Shown piece after piece: positions 8,225 to 17,498 of a stretch of DNA of 64,000 bases. This stretch comes from Thermohalobaculum sediminis. Lineage in GTDB: Bacteria > Pseudomonadota > Alphaproteobacteria > Rhodobacterales > Rhodobacteraceae. Numbering within the stretch: position 1 is the first letter of the stretch; each line of letters starts with the position of its first letter. The position numbers and the translations under genes are program-made. The notes beneath the pieces are model-generated. The model saw nothing but the letters and a program-made list of their open reading frames with translations, did no database searches and was not told where the DNA came from. The stretch is from positions 186,001-250,000 of the forward strand of contig NZ_JAMFKN010000002.1 of the NCBI RefSeq assembly GCF_023487995.1. The letters are read 5' to 3'.

Positions 8225-10921
8225 TCACTCCGCCGCCGCCGAACGCCGCACGGGCCTGCGCTCGGCATTGGCCAGCGTCACGCGGAAGAAGCTCGTGCCG
8301 TCCTCGGCAAAGACGACCGAGAGGTCGCCTCCCATCCGGCGCATGATGGCGCGGCTGATCGGCAGGCCCAACCCCGCGCCCTGCCCCTCGACCGCACGCG
8401 TGCCGCGGGTGAACTTGGCGAAGACGTCCTCTGCCTCGGCGCGGCTGACGCCGCCGCCATTGTCGGCGACATCGACCTCGACCTTCTCGCCCTCGGCGCG
8501 CCAGCGGATCTCGATCCGCGGCTCGGGCGCCGTGTTGTAGCGGATCGCGTTCGACAGGAGATTGATCAGCACCTGCCTCAGCCGGTCGGCATCGGCGCTG
8601 ACCCAGAGCTGGCGTGGCGGGACATCGGCCGAGATGCCCACGCCGGCTTCGCGCGCCAGGCCCGAGATGGTGTCCATCGCCCCCGCGATGGCGTCGGCCA
8701 GCACGACCGGACGAAGCGGGATGGCGGCGTGGCCGGCCTCGAGCCGGCTGATGTCGAGGATCTCGTCGAGCAGCCGCGTGAGCCGCAGACTCTCGTCATG
8801 GATGATGGTGGTGAAGCGGCGGATCTCGCCCGGCTCGAGCCGCGTGCCCGAGAGCAGGATCTCGGCGAAGGAGCGGATCGAGGTCATGGGCGTGCGCAGC
8901 TCGTGGCTGACCTGGCTGAGGAAATCGTCCTTCTGCCGGTCCAGCCGGCGCAGCCTCTCGTTGACCTTGCGCAGCTCGGCCGCCGTGCGCTCGAGTTCGC
9001 GCGTCTTGTCGGCGAGCCGCGCCGAGGTCTCGATCAGCCGCTGGGTCTCGTCCGCGATGTCCATCAGCTCGGTCAGCGAGATCACCTCGCCGCCGGCCGC
9101 GCGCGTCACCATCGCATGTGCCGACGCCGCCCCGATCGAACCCGCCAGCTCGCGCTCGAGACGGGCGATCAGGGCATCTGTCGGGTTCGGCAGGCCGCGC
9201 GTCACGCCCTGCGCGCGCGCCATCTCGTCGAACAGGGCGCGCGCGGGCCCCGCCCCAAGGATGCGCTGCGCCAGGACGTAGAGGTCCTCGGCGGCCGCGT
9301 CGCGCCGGATCAGGCGGTGGCTCTCGCCCTCGGGCGAGCGGAAGACCTCGATGAACAGCGCCCCCTGCAAGCGGTCGAGCGGCTCGATCCGCGACAGCGC
9401 CGAGACCCCGATGAACAGCACGGTGTTGACGCCGAGGCTCCAGACGGTCGCATGCACCAGCGGATCGGCGCCGGCGAGCCCCAGCAGCGCCTGCGGCCGC
9501 AACAGCGCGATGCCGGAGGGGCCATCGACCAGCCATGCCTCGGGCAGCAGCCCCCCCGTGCCGAGGCTCGGCAGGAACAGGGTGTAGAGCCACAGCGCCG
9601 CGCCCCCGCAAAGGCCCGCCAGCGCGCCCGACCGCGTCGCGCCGCGCCAGAAGATGCCCCCCAGCATGGCCGGCAGGATCTGCGCGACCCCCACGAAGGC
9701 GATCAGCCCCATCGCCGCCAGCGCGCCCGCGCCGCCGCTCAGCTCGTAATAGAGGTACCCGAGCCCGAGGATGATGCCGATCGACACGCGCCGGCTGGCC
9801 AGAAGCAGGTCGCGCACATCGCCCGACGCGGCGTCGCCCTTCAGCAGGATCTTGATCGCGAACGGCGCAACCATATGGTTCGACACCATCGTCGAGAGCG
9901 CGATCGCCGCGACGATCACCATCGAGGTGGCCGACGAGAAGCCGCCGATGAAGGCGAGCAGCGCCAGTTCGTCCTCGCCGAAGGCCAGCGGCAGGTTCAG
10001 CACGAAGAGGTCCGGGTTCGAGCCCGCCGGCAGGTAGGCGAGCCCGGCGATCGCGATCGGGATCACGAACAGCGACATGAGGAACAGATAGAACGGGAAC
10101 ATCCACGAGGCGGTCACGAGGTGGCGCTCGTCGGCGTTCTCGACCACCGTCACCTGGAACTGCCGCGGCAGGCAGAGGATCGCCGCCGCCGACAGGAAGG
10201 TGAGCGTCACCCAGCGCGGGCCGAAGATCTGCTCGACCTCGACGAGGCCGACCGGCATCTCGGCGAAGATCTCGCGCACGCCCCCCGCAAGGCCCCAGAC
10301 CGCGAAGATGCCGATCGCGAGGAGGGCCACGAGCTTGACGACCGCCTCGACCGCGATGGCCGCGACGACGCCATGGTGGCGCTCGTTCGCGTCGATCGTC
10401 CGCGTGCCGAACAGGATGGTGAACAATGCCATCCCCGCCGCCACCCAGAAGGCCGAGCGCAGGTCCTGGTCGGTGCCGGTGATCGCCTCGAAGCTGAGCG
10501 TCACCGACTGGAGCTGAAGCGCGATGTAGGGCGTGGTCGCGGCAATCGCGATCAGGGTGACGATGACCGCAAGGCTCGGGCTCTTGCCGTAGCGCGACGA
10601 GATCAGGTCGGCGATGGACGTGATCCGATGGACCCGGCCGATCCGGACCAGCTTGCGCAGGCACCACCACCAGCCGATGAAGACGAGCGTGGGGCCGAGA
10701 TAGATCGTCGCGAACTCGAGCCCCGAGCGCGCGGCCGAGCCCACCGCGCCGTAGAAGGTCCAGGACGTGCAGTAGACCGAGATCGACAGCGTGTAGACCA
10801 GCGGCGAGCGCAGCCAGGCGCTGCGCCCCCGCCGCGCCCGGCTGTCACCGATGAAGGCCACCGCGAACAGCAGCACCACATAGGCGATGGCGACGCCGAG
10901 GAGCAGGTCGCTCGACAGCAT
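8225..10921 (-). CDS. Sodium/solute symporter-histidine kinase fusion (CrbS/CbrA type)
   Basis: An 898-residue protein in which an SSS-family sodium/solute transporter (about residues 1-500, roughly 13 membrane helices beginning MLSSDLLLGVAIAYVVLLF) is fused to a cytoplasmic histidine kinase. The kinase has a coiled coil, an H-box with phospho-acceptor His673 (QVSHELRTPM), an N-box (LLSNAIRYN), G1 (DNGGGV) and G2 (GAGLGLPIS). Such fusions (CrbS, CbrA) sense nutrients such as acetate or histidine. The ATG at 10921 shares one base with the stop of the preceding gene (TGATG), which makes it the third gene of a coupled operon behind a receiver protein and a small membrane protein. No LuxR-type output regulator is adjacent. 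Confidence 0.92.
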   Translation of the reverse strand: MLSSDLLLGVAIAYVVLLFAVAFIGDSRARRGRSAWLRSPLVYTLSISVYCTSWTFYGAVGSAARSGLEFATIYLGPTLVFIGWWWCLRKLVRIGRVHRITSIADLISSRYGKSPSLAVIVTLIAIAATTPYIALQLQSVTLSFEAITGTDQDLRSAFWVAAGMALFTILFGTRTIDANERHHGVVAAIAVEAVVKLVALLAIGIFAVWGLAGGVREIFAEMPVGLVEVEQIFGPRWVTLTFLSAAAILCLPRQFQVTVVENADERHLVTASWMFPFYLFLMSLFVIPIAIAGLAYLPAGSNPDLFVLNLPLAFGEDELALLAFIGGFSSATSMVIVAAIALSTMVSNHMVAPFAIKILLKGDAASGDVRDLLLASRRVSIGIILGLGYLYYELSGGAGALAAMGLIAFVGVAQILPAMLGGIFWRGATRSGALAGLCGGAALWLYTLFLPSLGTGGLLPEAWLVDGPSGIALLRPQALLGLAGADPLVHATVWSLGVNTVLFIGVSALSRIEPLDRLQGALFIEVFRSPEGESHRLIRRDAAAEDLYVLAQRILGAGPARALFDEMARAQGVTRGLPNPTDALIARLERELAGSIGAASAHAMVTRAAGGEVISLTELMDIADETQRLIETSARLADKTRELERTAAELRKVNERLRRLDRQKDDFLSQVSHELRTPMTSIRSFAEILLSGTRLEPGEIRRFTTIIHDESLRLTRLLDEILDISRLEAGHAAIPLRPVVLADAIAGAMDTISGLAREAGVGISADVPPRQLWVSADADRLRQVLINLLSNAIRYNTAPEPRIEIRWRAEGEKVEVDVADNGGGVSRAEAEDVFAKFTRGTRAVEGQGAGLGLPISRAIMRRMGGDLSVVFAEDGTSFFRVTLANAERRPVRRSAAAE

Positions 10922-11235
10922 CACACCGCCTCGCCGCCGCCCTGCGCCTCGGCCGGCGGGGCCTTGGGATCGGCCAGCGTCTCGGTCTCGAGGATGCGCC
11001 GGCCAACGCTGCGCGCGCCCGCGACCAGCAGGATCCAGACGCCGAAGATGTAGGCGAGGACGACCGGCACTCCGCCGATCCGCGCGTCGATCGCGAAGAT
11101 CTGGGCGACCGGCGGCATAACCAGGATCAGCCCGACCAGCGGCAGCGCCAGCGCCGCGTCCCGCGCCTTGCGCACCGCGAGGCCGGGATCGCCCGACGCG
11201 CCCCTGCGCCGCCGCGGGGCGGGTTCGGGCGTCAT
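10921..11235 (-). CDS. Two-helix membrane protein, probable small accessory of the symporter-kinase
   Basis: A 104-residue protein with a basic, proline-rich N-terminus (about 1-25), two hydrophobic helices (about 28-50 and 55-75) and a charged C-terminus. It overlaps the receiver gene before it by four bases (ATGA) and the symporter-kinase gene after it by one base (TGATG), so the three are translationally coupled. Small two-helix proteins often accompany sodium/solute symporters as subunits; this one resembles them in size and topology, but I cannot assign it to a named family with certainty. Confidence 0.75.
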   Translation of the reverse strand: MTPEPAPRRRRGASGDPGLAVRKARDAALALPLVGLILVMPPVAQIFAIDARIGGVPVVLAYIFGVWILLVAGARSVGRRILETETLADPKAPPAEAQGGGEAV

Positions 11236-11609
11236 GACGTGCCGGACGCCGCCAGCCGGGACACCGTCTCGACCAGCTCGGCATTCGAGAAGGGCTTGGC
11301 GATGAACACGTCCGCCCCCCAGCGCCGCGCCGTCTCGCGGTCCTCGCGCTGGCCCTTCGCGGTCAGCATCACGACCGGCAGCCGGGCCGTTCCCGCCTCG
11401 GCGCGCAGTCGGCGCAGCACCTCGAAGCCGTTGATGCCCGGCAGCATGACGTCCAGCACCAGCACGTCGGGCGTGTCGGCCATGGCGCGCGCCACGGCCG
11501 CCTCGCCATCCGAGACCACGGTCACCGAGAACCCCGCCCGCCCGAGCAGGAACTCGAGCGACTCCACGATATGCGGCTCATCCTCGGCGAGCAGAACGCT
11601 CCTCGTCAT
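11232..11609 (-). CDS. Single-domain response regulator (receiver only)
   Basis: A 125-residue CheY-like receiver with no output domain. The acidic pair (EDE near residues 8-10), phospho-acceptor Asp53 (VLDVMLPG), the conserved Thr in MLTAKG and the Lys in KPFSN are all present. It is the first gene of an operon with a two-helix membrane protein and a symporter-histidine kinase, so it is presumably phosphorylated by that kinase. With no DNA-binding domain it must signal through protein contacts or a phosphorelay. The ATG at 11609 follows a GAGGGGGA ribosome site; a GTG two codons upstream is an alternative start. Confidence 0.92.
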   Translation of the reverse strand: MTRSVLLAEDEPHIVESLEFLLGRAGFSVTVVSDGEAAVARAMADTPDVLVLDVMLPGINGFEVLRRLRAEAGTARLPVVMLTAKGQREDRETARRWGADVFIAKPFSNAELVETVSRLAASGTS

Positions 11610-11727
11610 CGGCACGCTTCCCCCTCGACCCCCGCGTGATCCGGGGTTTCGTTTCCGAACCTAGCCTATCGCGCGGCGCAAGTCTCGCCTGCGAACGCCG
11701 GTGCCGCAGGAACGGGAGGGCGGGTAT

Positions 11728-13125
11728 TCAGCCGCCCGCGCGCATCTCGCCGACGCGGTGCAGGCAACCGTCGCGCGGGCAGATGCGGCAGCTCGTGCCG
11801 ACCGGCTCGGCCGGGGTGTCGCCGTGCCGGCCCGGCGCATAGACGGTCAGCGTCGCGTCGTGCTCGTCCATCGCAAGGAGGTCGGTGACATGCACCGTCG
11901 GGCTGCCGAAACCGGGCGCGCCGACCTGACGCGCGCGCGCGACGAAGACGAAGCCGAGCCCCGTCGGGAACAGCGCCCGCTGGCGCAGCGTGCGTCCGGG
12001 GGTGACTGCCGCGCGGCAGTTCACCCAGAGCGGGCAGGCCTCGCCATGCCGCGGCGGCGCGAGGCCGGGGATCGTGAAGCACTCGGTCACGACGCCGGCC
12101 GCATTGGTCGCGAGATAGCCGAAGCGCGGACGACCGGGCGCCGGGGCGAGGCTGGTCAGGCGCCGGCAGACACGGTCGTGCGGCTGGCCCAGGCGCGCCG
12201 CGATGACGTCGAGGTCGTAGCCGGCCGACCGGGCAGCGGACGCGAAGGCCGCATCGGGCAGCGCGATCGCATCGGCCGCGTAGCGCACGAGGCGGGCACG
12301 GAGGCGCGCGCGCGCGGGCTCGCCCGCGAGGTCTGCGGCCGCGTCGAGCACCGCCTCGATCGCGCCGCCGGCCCGGGCCTCGGCCTCGGTCACGAGGTCG
12401 TCCTCGGTCGTCGCGCCGGGCGCGGGCGATGGGCTGTCGCCGGCCACGGCCGCCTCGATCGCCGCAAAGCGGTTGGCGTTGGCCTCGAACACCGCGTCGA
12501 TCTCGTCGGCGGGGGTGGCGGCGACGCGTGTCGTGTTGCTGCGGTCAAAATAGGCCGCCAGCGCCCCGCCCACGTCCGACAGGCGCCGGCTCTCGGTCGC
12601 GAGGATCGCCTCGAAGCGCTCGCGCTGCGCCGGCTCGAGGTCCGGGACGTCGGTGAGGATCTCGGAGGCCGAGCGCAGCGCCGCCGTGTGCGTCAGCATC
12701 CGGTGCACGGCCTCGCCGAGGAAGGGGTCGTGCTTCAGCCGGTCCGACATCGCGCGCACCATCGCGGCAAGCTCGCGCTCGGAGCGCGCGAGCGTGGCGA
12801 TCGCGCGCGCCCAGCCGGGGAAGCGGCCCACCACCTCGCCGGCCTGCTCGTCCTCGACGCCCAGCCCCGACAGCCGCGGGTCGGCCGCGACGTCGCGCAA
12901 CTGGTCGAGGAGCCGCCGCTCGGCGGCGCCGTCCAGATCCTCGACCCTGACGCCGAGCTCGCGCGCCAGCCTGCCGACCAGCTTCTCGCCAACCCCGCGC
13001 TTGTTGCTCTCGATCAGGTTCAGATACGAGGGCGATATCCCGATGCGGTGCGCAAGCTCGCTCTGCGTCACGCCGATGCTGCGCCGGCGCTCGCGGATCC
13101 GGGCCCCGATGATGCTGCGTGCCAC
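11728..13125 (-). CDS. ScfR/RamB-like short-chain fatty acyl-CoA regulator, XRE family
   Basis: A 465-residue transcription factor. An N-terminal XRE helix-turn-helix (TQSELAHRIGISPSYLNLIE, about residues 20-40) is followed by a long alpha-helical middle and a C-terminal DUF2083 domain with conserved cysteines (CPLWVNC, and TSCRICPRDGC at the end). Proteins of this build control acetate, propionate and glyoxylate metabolism genes in actinobacteria and alphaproteobacteria. The GTG at 13125 is preferred because GAGGGA lies eight bases upstream; a TTG at 13203 would add residues not usual for the family. It lies beside the symporter-kinase operon, and acetate or propionate would be a sensible shared signal (inference). 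Confidence 0.88.
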   Translation of the reverse strand: MARSIIGARIRERRRSIGVTQSELAHRIGISPSYLNLIESNKRGVGEKLVGRLARELGVRVEDLDGAAERRLLDQLRDVAADPRLSGLGVEDEQAGEVVGRFPGWARAIATLARSERELAAMVRAMSDRLKHDPFLGEAVHRMLTHTAALRSASEILTDVPDLEPAQRERFEAILATESRRLSDVGGALAAYFDRSNTTRVAATPADEIDAVFEANANRFAAIEAAVAGDSPSPAPGATTEDDLVTEAEARAGGAIEAVLDAAADLAGEPARARLRARLVRYAADAIALPDAAFASAARSAGYDLDVIAARLGQPHDRVCRRLTSLAPAPGRPRFGYLATNAAGVVTECFTIPGLAPPRHGEACPLWVNCRAAVTPGRTLRQRALFPTGLGFVFVARARQVGAPGFGSPTVHVTDLLAMDEHDATLTVYAPGRHGDTPAEPVGTSCRICPRDGCLHRVGEMRAGG

Positions 13126-13163
13126 GCTCCGCTCCCTCGACGCACGCTCCTTCCGGGCACGTG

Positions 13164-13204
13164 TTTGACAGGGAATATTGACGTGGAAGGTGTGTAAAGT
13201 CAAA
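13164..13204. promoter_or_regulatory. Candidate promoter/operator of the ScfR-like gene
   Basis: TTTGAC (13164-13169) and GTCAAA (13199-13204) form a spaced inverted repeat just upstream of the regulator gene. On the minus strand TTGACT (13203-13198) is followed after 17 bases by CAATAT (13180-13175), a good -35 with a weak -10. The stretch is noticeably AT-richer than its surroundings. Autoregulation is a guess. Confidence 0.3.
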
Positions 13205-13252
13205 TGTTTGTCGGCATCTTGACGAGCCCGCGTGACAGAACGGGGTGGATCC

Positions 13253-14197
13253 TCAGCTGCTGCGCCTCACGGCCGGCATGGCGGACGGATCCGCTCCCCG
13301 CTGCGCCAGCCAGATCCCACCGATCACCAGCACCAGCGCGAGGCCGTGGAACCACGCGAACTCCTGTCCCAGCAGCGCCACCGCCAGCAGCGCCGCGAAC
13401 ACCGGCACGAGGTTGACGAAGACCCCCGCCCGCCCCGGCCCGATCAGGTCGACGCCCCGCATGAAGAACAGTTGCGACAGGCACGACGGAAACACCGCGA
13501 CATAGAGCGTGACCAGCCAGCCCTGCAGCGTCGGCAGCTCGAAGCCGGCGGACAGCGCCTCGACTGCCGCGAGCGGCAGCGCGGTCGCAGCCGCGATCGG
13601 CGTCATCAGGGTGAAGAACGCCCGGCCCGGGATCGCCGGGCGCGAGCGCAGCATGACCGTGTAGCCCGAATAGAGCGCGCAGGCGAGCAGCATCAGCGCG
13701 TCTCCCGGATTGACCCCCAGCGCGAGCAGATCGCCCGGCGCCCCGCGCGTCGCGACCAGCACGACGCCGGCGATCGTCGCCAGAACCCCCACGCCCTGCA
13801 GCGCGCCCACCCGCGTGCCGTGGAAGACGAAGGCGCCGATCAGCACGAAGACCGGGATCGACCCCTGCAGGATGCCGATGTTGACCGCGGTCGTGCGATG
13901 CGAGGCGACATAGAAGAGTGCGTTGAAGATCGTGAAGCCGAGGCTCGCCATCACCACGATCCGCGGCATCCGCGGCCGCACTTGCGGCCACGCCGCGACG
14001 ACTTCACCGCCATAGAGTATCCAGAGCACGACGCTGACGAGGATCCAGCGCAGGAAAGTGAGCGTGAAGGGCCCGATTTCGCCCACCGCAAGCTGTCCCG
14101 CGATCGCGTTCCCCGCCCAGAACAGCGCGGTAAGCGTGAGCAGGAGCGCGGGCGCGGCGTTGAGCCGCTCGACCGCGCGGCTGAGGCGTTCGGGCAT
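13253..14197 (-). CDS. EamA/DMT-family transporter
   Basis: A 314-residue inner membrane protein with about ten hydrophobic helices arranged as two EamA repeats (roughly 10-145 and 155-300), the classic drug/metabolite transporter layout. The ATG at 14197 has GGGAGGAG directly upstream; the open frame further upstream encodes no plausible protein. It diverges from a second EamA gene across a 199-bp spacer. The substrate is unknown; relatives export amino acids, purines or metabolites. Confidence 0.9.
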   Translation of the reverse strand: MPERLSRAVERLNAAPALLLTLTALFWAGNAIAGQLAVGEIGPFTLTFLRWILVSVVLWILYGGEVVAAWPQVRPRMPRIVVMASLGFTIFNALFYVASHRTTAVNIGILQGSIPVFVLIGAFVFHGTRVGALQGVGVLATIAGVVLVATRGAPGDLLALGVNPGDALMLLACALYSGYTVMLRSRPAIPGRAFFTLMTPIAAATALPLAAVEALSAGFELPTLQGWLVTLYVAVFPSCLSQLFFMRGVDLIGPGRAGVFVNLVPVFAALLAVALLGQEFAWFHGLALVLVIGGIWLAQRGADPSAMPAVRRSS

Positions 14198-14396
14198 CGG
14201 CTCCTCCCGACTGGCGCGACCCGGACTGCCTAGCAGACCCGGCGCGGGGCACAAAGCCGCCCCTGCCGCCCGGCCGGCAAGGCAGGGTTGCACGACGCGC
14301 AAAGCCGGTTTGGTTTCGCGACAGATGCGCCGGGGATGGGTTTCGCCCTAGCGTGAGGGTTCATGCGCGCCCGCCACCGGCGGCGCGCGGCTGAAC

Positions 14397-15404
14397 ATGC
14401 CGACGGAGTCCCGCCATGTCCCTGACCGCCACCCGTCAGCGACCTCGCGCCCGGCCCCGGCGCGCCGGGGCGGCCGGGTGAGCGCGACCGCCGATGCCGC
14501 CGCCGGACAGGCGGGCGAGGGCACTCTTGCCGGCATCGGCTGGATGGTCCTGACCACCGTGCTGTTCGTCAGCGTCACGCTCATCGTGCGGCATCTCGGC
14601 TCGGACATTCCCGCCGTGCAGGCGGCGTTCATCCGCTACGGCATCGGGCTGGTCATGGTGCTGCCGATGCTGCACCCACTCGTCACGCAGCCCGTGCGAC
14701 CATGGGTGCTCGGCCTCTATGCCGCGCGCGGGCTGGTGCATGGCGTCGCCGTGATGCTGTGGTTCTACGCCATGGCGCGCATCCCGATCGCCGAGGTGAC
14801 CGCGATCGGCTACACCGCGCCGATCTACGTCACGCTGGGCGCCGCCCTGTTCTACGGCGAGCGGCTGCACCTGCGCCGGATCGCGGCCGTCCTGATCGGC
14901 TTCGCCGGCACGCTGGTGATCCTGCGCCCTGGCCTTGCCGAGATCGCGCCAGGCCATCTCGCGCAGCTCGCGGCGGCGCCGCTGTTCGCCTGCTCGTTCC
15001 TGATCGCGAAGGGCCTCACGCGGGATCAGAGCCCCGGCGTGATCGTGGGAATGCTGTCGCTTGGCTGCACACTCACGCTCCTGCCCGGCGCGATCATGGT
15101 CTGGCGCCCGCCGACGCTGGACGAGATCGCCTGGCTCACGCTCTGCGCCGCGGTTGCGACGGCAGGGCATTACACTCTGACCCGCGCCTTCCGCGCGGCC
15201 CCCCTGACGGTGACGCAGCCGATCGGCTTCCTTCAGCTCGTGTGGGCGGCGATCCTGGGGATCGTGCTGTTCGGCGAGGCGCTCGACCCCTTCGTGCTGG
15301 TCGGCGGCGGGATCGTCGTGGCCTCGGTCACCTATATCTCGCACCGCGAGGCACAGGCCGCGCGCCGCATCACGACGCCGCCCGCCGCCGCGATCAAGCA
15401 CTGA
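14397..15404 (+). CDS. EamA/DMT-family transporter
   Basis: A protein of up to 335 residues with ten predicted membrane helices in two EamA repeats; WFYAMARIPIAEVTAIGYTA is the typical end of the first repeat. The N-terminal 27 residues are polar and arginine-rich, so translation may instead begin at the GTG at 14478; neither start has a strong ribosome site. It diverges from the EamA gene at 13253-14197 but the two are not close copies. Substrate unknown. Confidence 0.88.
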   Translation: MPTESRHVPDRHPSATSRPAPARRGGRVSATADAAAGQAGEGTLAGIGWMVLTTVLFVSVTLIVRHLGSDIPAVQAAFIRYGIGLVMVLPMLHPLVTQPVRPWVLGLYAARGLVHGVAVMLWFYAMARIPIAEVTAIGYTAPIYVTLGAALFYGERLHLRRIAAVLIGFAGTLVILRPGLAEIAPGHLAQLAAAPLFACSFLIAKGLTRDQSPGVIVGMLSLGCTLTLLPGAIMVWRPPTLDEIAWLTLCAAVATAGHYTLTRAFRAAPLTVTQPIGFLQLVWAAILGIVLFGEALDPFVLVGGGIVVASVTYISHREAQAARRITTPPAAAIKH

Positions 15405-15492
15405 GCGCCGGCGAAGCCGCATCCGCCGTGGCGGACGGCGCGAGGGCAGGGTATGGCTGGGCGTCGTCCCCGGCCCCTTTGGAGCCCGCCGC

Positions 15493-16302
15493 ATGAGCCG
15501 ACTGCTCGTCTCGCTGCCGATGTACGATTTCGCCGAGCTACGGGCGGCGACCGATGCCTTCTGGTCGGCCCTCCGCGGGCAGCTTGCCGCCGCGGGCATC
15601 GATGCGCCGCGGGAGCTGGCGCGGGAGGACGACCATGCCGCGCCATGGGCCGACCCGGCGCTCCTGTTCAGCCAGACCTGCGGCTATCCCTATGCGATGC
15701 GCCTGCGCGGCCGGGCGCGGCTGGTGGCGACGCCCGTCTATCGCGCGCCGGGCTGCGAGGGGCCACGCTACAGCTCGGCCATCGTGGTCCGCGCGGATGA
15801 TCCTGCCGGCACGCTCGCGGGCCTGCGCGGCCGGCGCGCCGCCGTCAACGCGCCCGACTCGCAATCCGGCATGAACGCCCTGCGCGCGGCGGCGGCGCCG
15901 CTGGCCGTGGCGGGGCGCTTCTTCGGCGCGGTCGTCGAGACCGGAAGCCATGCCGCCTCGGCGCTCGCCGTCGCCGAGGGGCGGGCCGATGTCGCCGCCC
16001 TCGACTGCGTGAGCTGGGCGCATCTCGCGGCGCTGCGCCCACGGCTCGGTGGCGCGCTCAGGGTGATCGGGTTCACCCCCTCAGCGCCGGCGCTGCCCTT
16101 CATCACCGCCGCAGCCCGGTCCGAGGGGACGGTCGCGACACTGCGCGCGGCGCTGCGCGCTGTGATGGCGGACGAGACGCTCGCGCCCGTTCTCGCGGCG
16201 CTCCTGATCGAGGGCGTCGAGATCCTCCCCGACGCGGCCTATGACGAGATCGCGGCGATGGAGGCTGCGGCGCGGCGCGCGGGCTACCCGGTGCTCGCCT
16301 GA
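15493..16302 (+). CDS. PhnD/TauT-like substrate-binding protein without signal peptide
   Basis: A 269-residue periplasmic-binding-protein fold of the phosphate/phosphonate-binding (PhnD) group: GLRGRRAAVNAPDSQSGMNA and the later DVAALDCVSWA segment are typical of its two lobes. It starts directly with MSRLLVSLPMYDF and has no export signal, so it probably acts in the cytoplasm or is an orphan enzyme-like relative. No ABC permease or ATPase gene is near, which also argues against a normal transport role. GGAG lies eight bases before the ATG. Confidence 0.75.
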   Translation: MSRLLVSLPMYDFAELRAATDAFWSALRGQLAAAGIDAPRELAREDDHAAPWADPALLFSQTCGYPYAMRLRGRARLVATPVYRAPGCEGPRYSSAIVVRADDPAGTLAGLRGRRAAVNAPDSQSGMNALRAAAAPLAVAGRFFGAVVETGSHAASALAVAEGRADVAALDCVSWAHLAALRPRLGGALRVIGFTPSAPALPFITAAARSEGTVATLRAALRAVMADETLAPVLAALLIEGVEILPDAAYDEIAAMEAAARRAGYPVLA

Positions 16303-16307
16303 TGCGC

Positions 16308-16493
16308 TCAGAAATCCGAGACGATGCCGTCCTTCTCCCAGTCTCCGAAGCGGGTCGGCTCGGGGCCGCGGCGGCCACCAAGCTCCCGTGGCAGAGCTGG
16401 CGCCTGCGCGGCCTCGCGGCGCGCCTCGGCTTCGGCCAGCGCCCGCTCGGCGGCGGCACTGATGCGGGCTTCCCTGTCTTTCGAGTCGTCCAT
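16308..16493 (-). CDS. Succinate dehydrogenase assembly factor 4 homologue (DUF1674)
   Basis: A 61-residue protein ending in RRGPEPTRFGDWEKDGIVSD, the hallmark of the DUF1674/SdhAF4 family that protects or promotes flavinylation of the succinate dehydrogenase flavoprotein subunit in mitochondria and alphaproteobacteria. The N-terminal half is charged and helical. GGAGGG precedes the ATG at 16493. It diverges from htpX, an arrangement common in Rhodobacterales. Confidence 0.9.
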   Translation of the reverse strand: MDDSKDREARISAAAERALAEAEARREAAQAPALPRELGGRRGPEPTRFGDWEKDGIVSDF

Positions 16494-16565
16494 ATATCCC
16501 TCCGCAGCGGGCCTCGGGCACGATATGGCCCTGCCGGGGCCGCGTGACAACGGGAGAATGACGGC

Positions 16566-17498
16566 ATGAACTACGCGAAAACGGCGCTCCTTCTGGCGGC
16601 GATGACCGCGCTGTTCCTTGGCGTCGGCTACATGATCGGCGGCACGGGCGGCGCGCTCCTGGCGCTCATCTTCGCGCTCGCGACCAACGCATTTGCCTAC
16701 TGGAACTCGGACAAGCTGGTGCTGAGGATGCACAACGCACGGCCCGTGAGCCGGCAGACCGCGCCCGAACTGTGGTCGATGGTCGAGCAGCTCTCGGCCC
16801 GCGCCGGCTTTCCGATGCCCGCGGTCTACGTGATCGAGGACCCCCAGCCCAACGCCTTCGCAACCGGCCGCAACCCCGAGAACGCCGCCGTCGCCGCCAC
16901 CACCGGCATCATGCAGACCCTGAGCCGAGAGGAGCTTGCGGGCGTCATGGCGCACGAGCTGGCCCATATCCGCAACCGCGACACGCTGATCATGACGATC
17001 GCGGCGACGGTCGCGGGCGCGATCTCGATGCTCGCGCAGTTCGGGCTGTTCTTCGGCGGGGGCGGCGACCGCGAGCGCAACCCGCTGGGCATCATCGGCG
17101 TCATCCTCGCGGTGATCCTCGCGCCCTTTGCCGCGATGATGATCCAGATGCTGATCAGCCGCACGCGCGAGTATTCCGCCGACCGCGCGGGGGGCGAGAT
17201 CTGCGGCAACCCGCTGTGGCTGGCCTCGGCGCTCGGCAAGATCTCGGACGGGCGGCGCGCAGAGATGCGCTCGGCCGAGCGCAATCCGGCGACCGCCCAC
17301 ATGTTCATCGTGAACCCGCTGACGCATCGCGGGGTGGACGATCTGTTCTCGACCCATCCGAACCCGGCGAAGCGCATAGCGGCGTTGCAGGCGCAGGCGG
17401 CCGAGATGGGCCTTGGGGGCGGCGGCGGGCCTTCGGTGGCGGCGACGCGGCCTGGCCGCAGCTTCGGCATGCCCTCGACCCGCGGCGGCTGGCGGTGA
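16566..17498 (+). CDS. htpX: Membrane zinc metalloprotease HtpX
   Basis: A 310-residue M48 protease with two N-terminal membrane helices (about 5-22 and 25-43), the zinc motif HELAH at residues 130-134, and two further hydrophobic segments (about 145-165 and 175-200). HtpX degrades misfolded inner membrane proteins together with FtsH. Its stop overlaps the GTG start of rsmB (GTGA), so the two genes are coupled. A glycine-rich C-terminal tail follows the catalytic domain. Confidence 0.95.
   Translation: MNYAKTALLLAAMTALFLGVGYMIGGTGGALLALIFALATNAFAYWNSDKLVLRMHNARPVSRQTAPELWSMVEQLSARAGFPMPAVYVIEDPQPNAFATGRNPENAAVAATTGIMQTLSREELAGVMAHELAHIRNRDTLIMTIAATVAGAISMLAQFGLFFGGGGDRERNPLGIIGVILAVILAPFAAMMIQMLISRTREYSADRAGGEICGNPLWLASALGKISDGRRAEMRSAERNPATAHMFIVNPLTHRGVDDLFSTHPNPAKRIAALQAQAAEMGLGGGGGPSVAATRPGRSFGMPSTRGGWR

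Noticed and set aside
10922-11284. Longer N-terminus for the symporter-kinase
   Set aside because: The upstream residues are an arginine-rich out-of-frame reading of the small membrane protein gene; the ATG at 10921 begins the first membrane helix.
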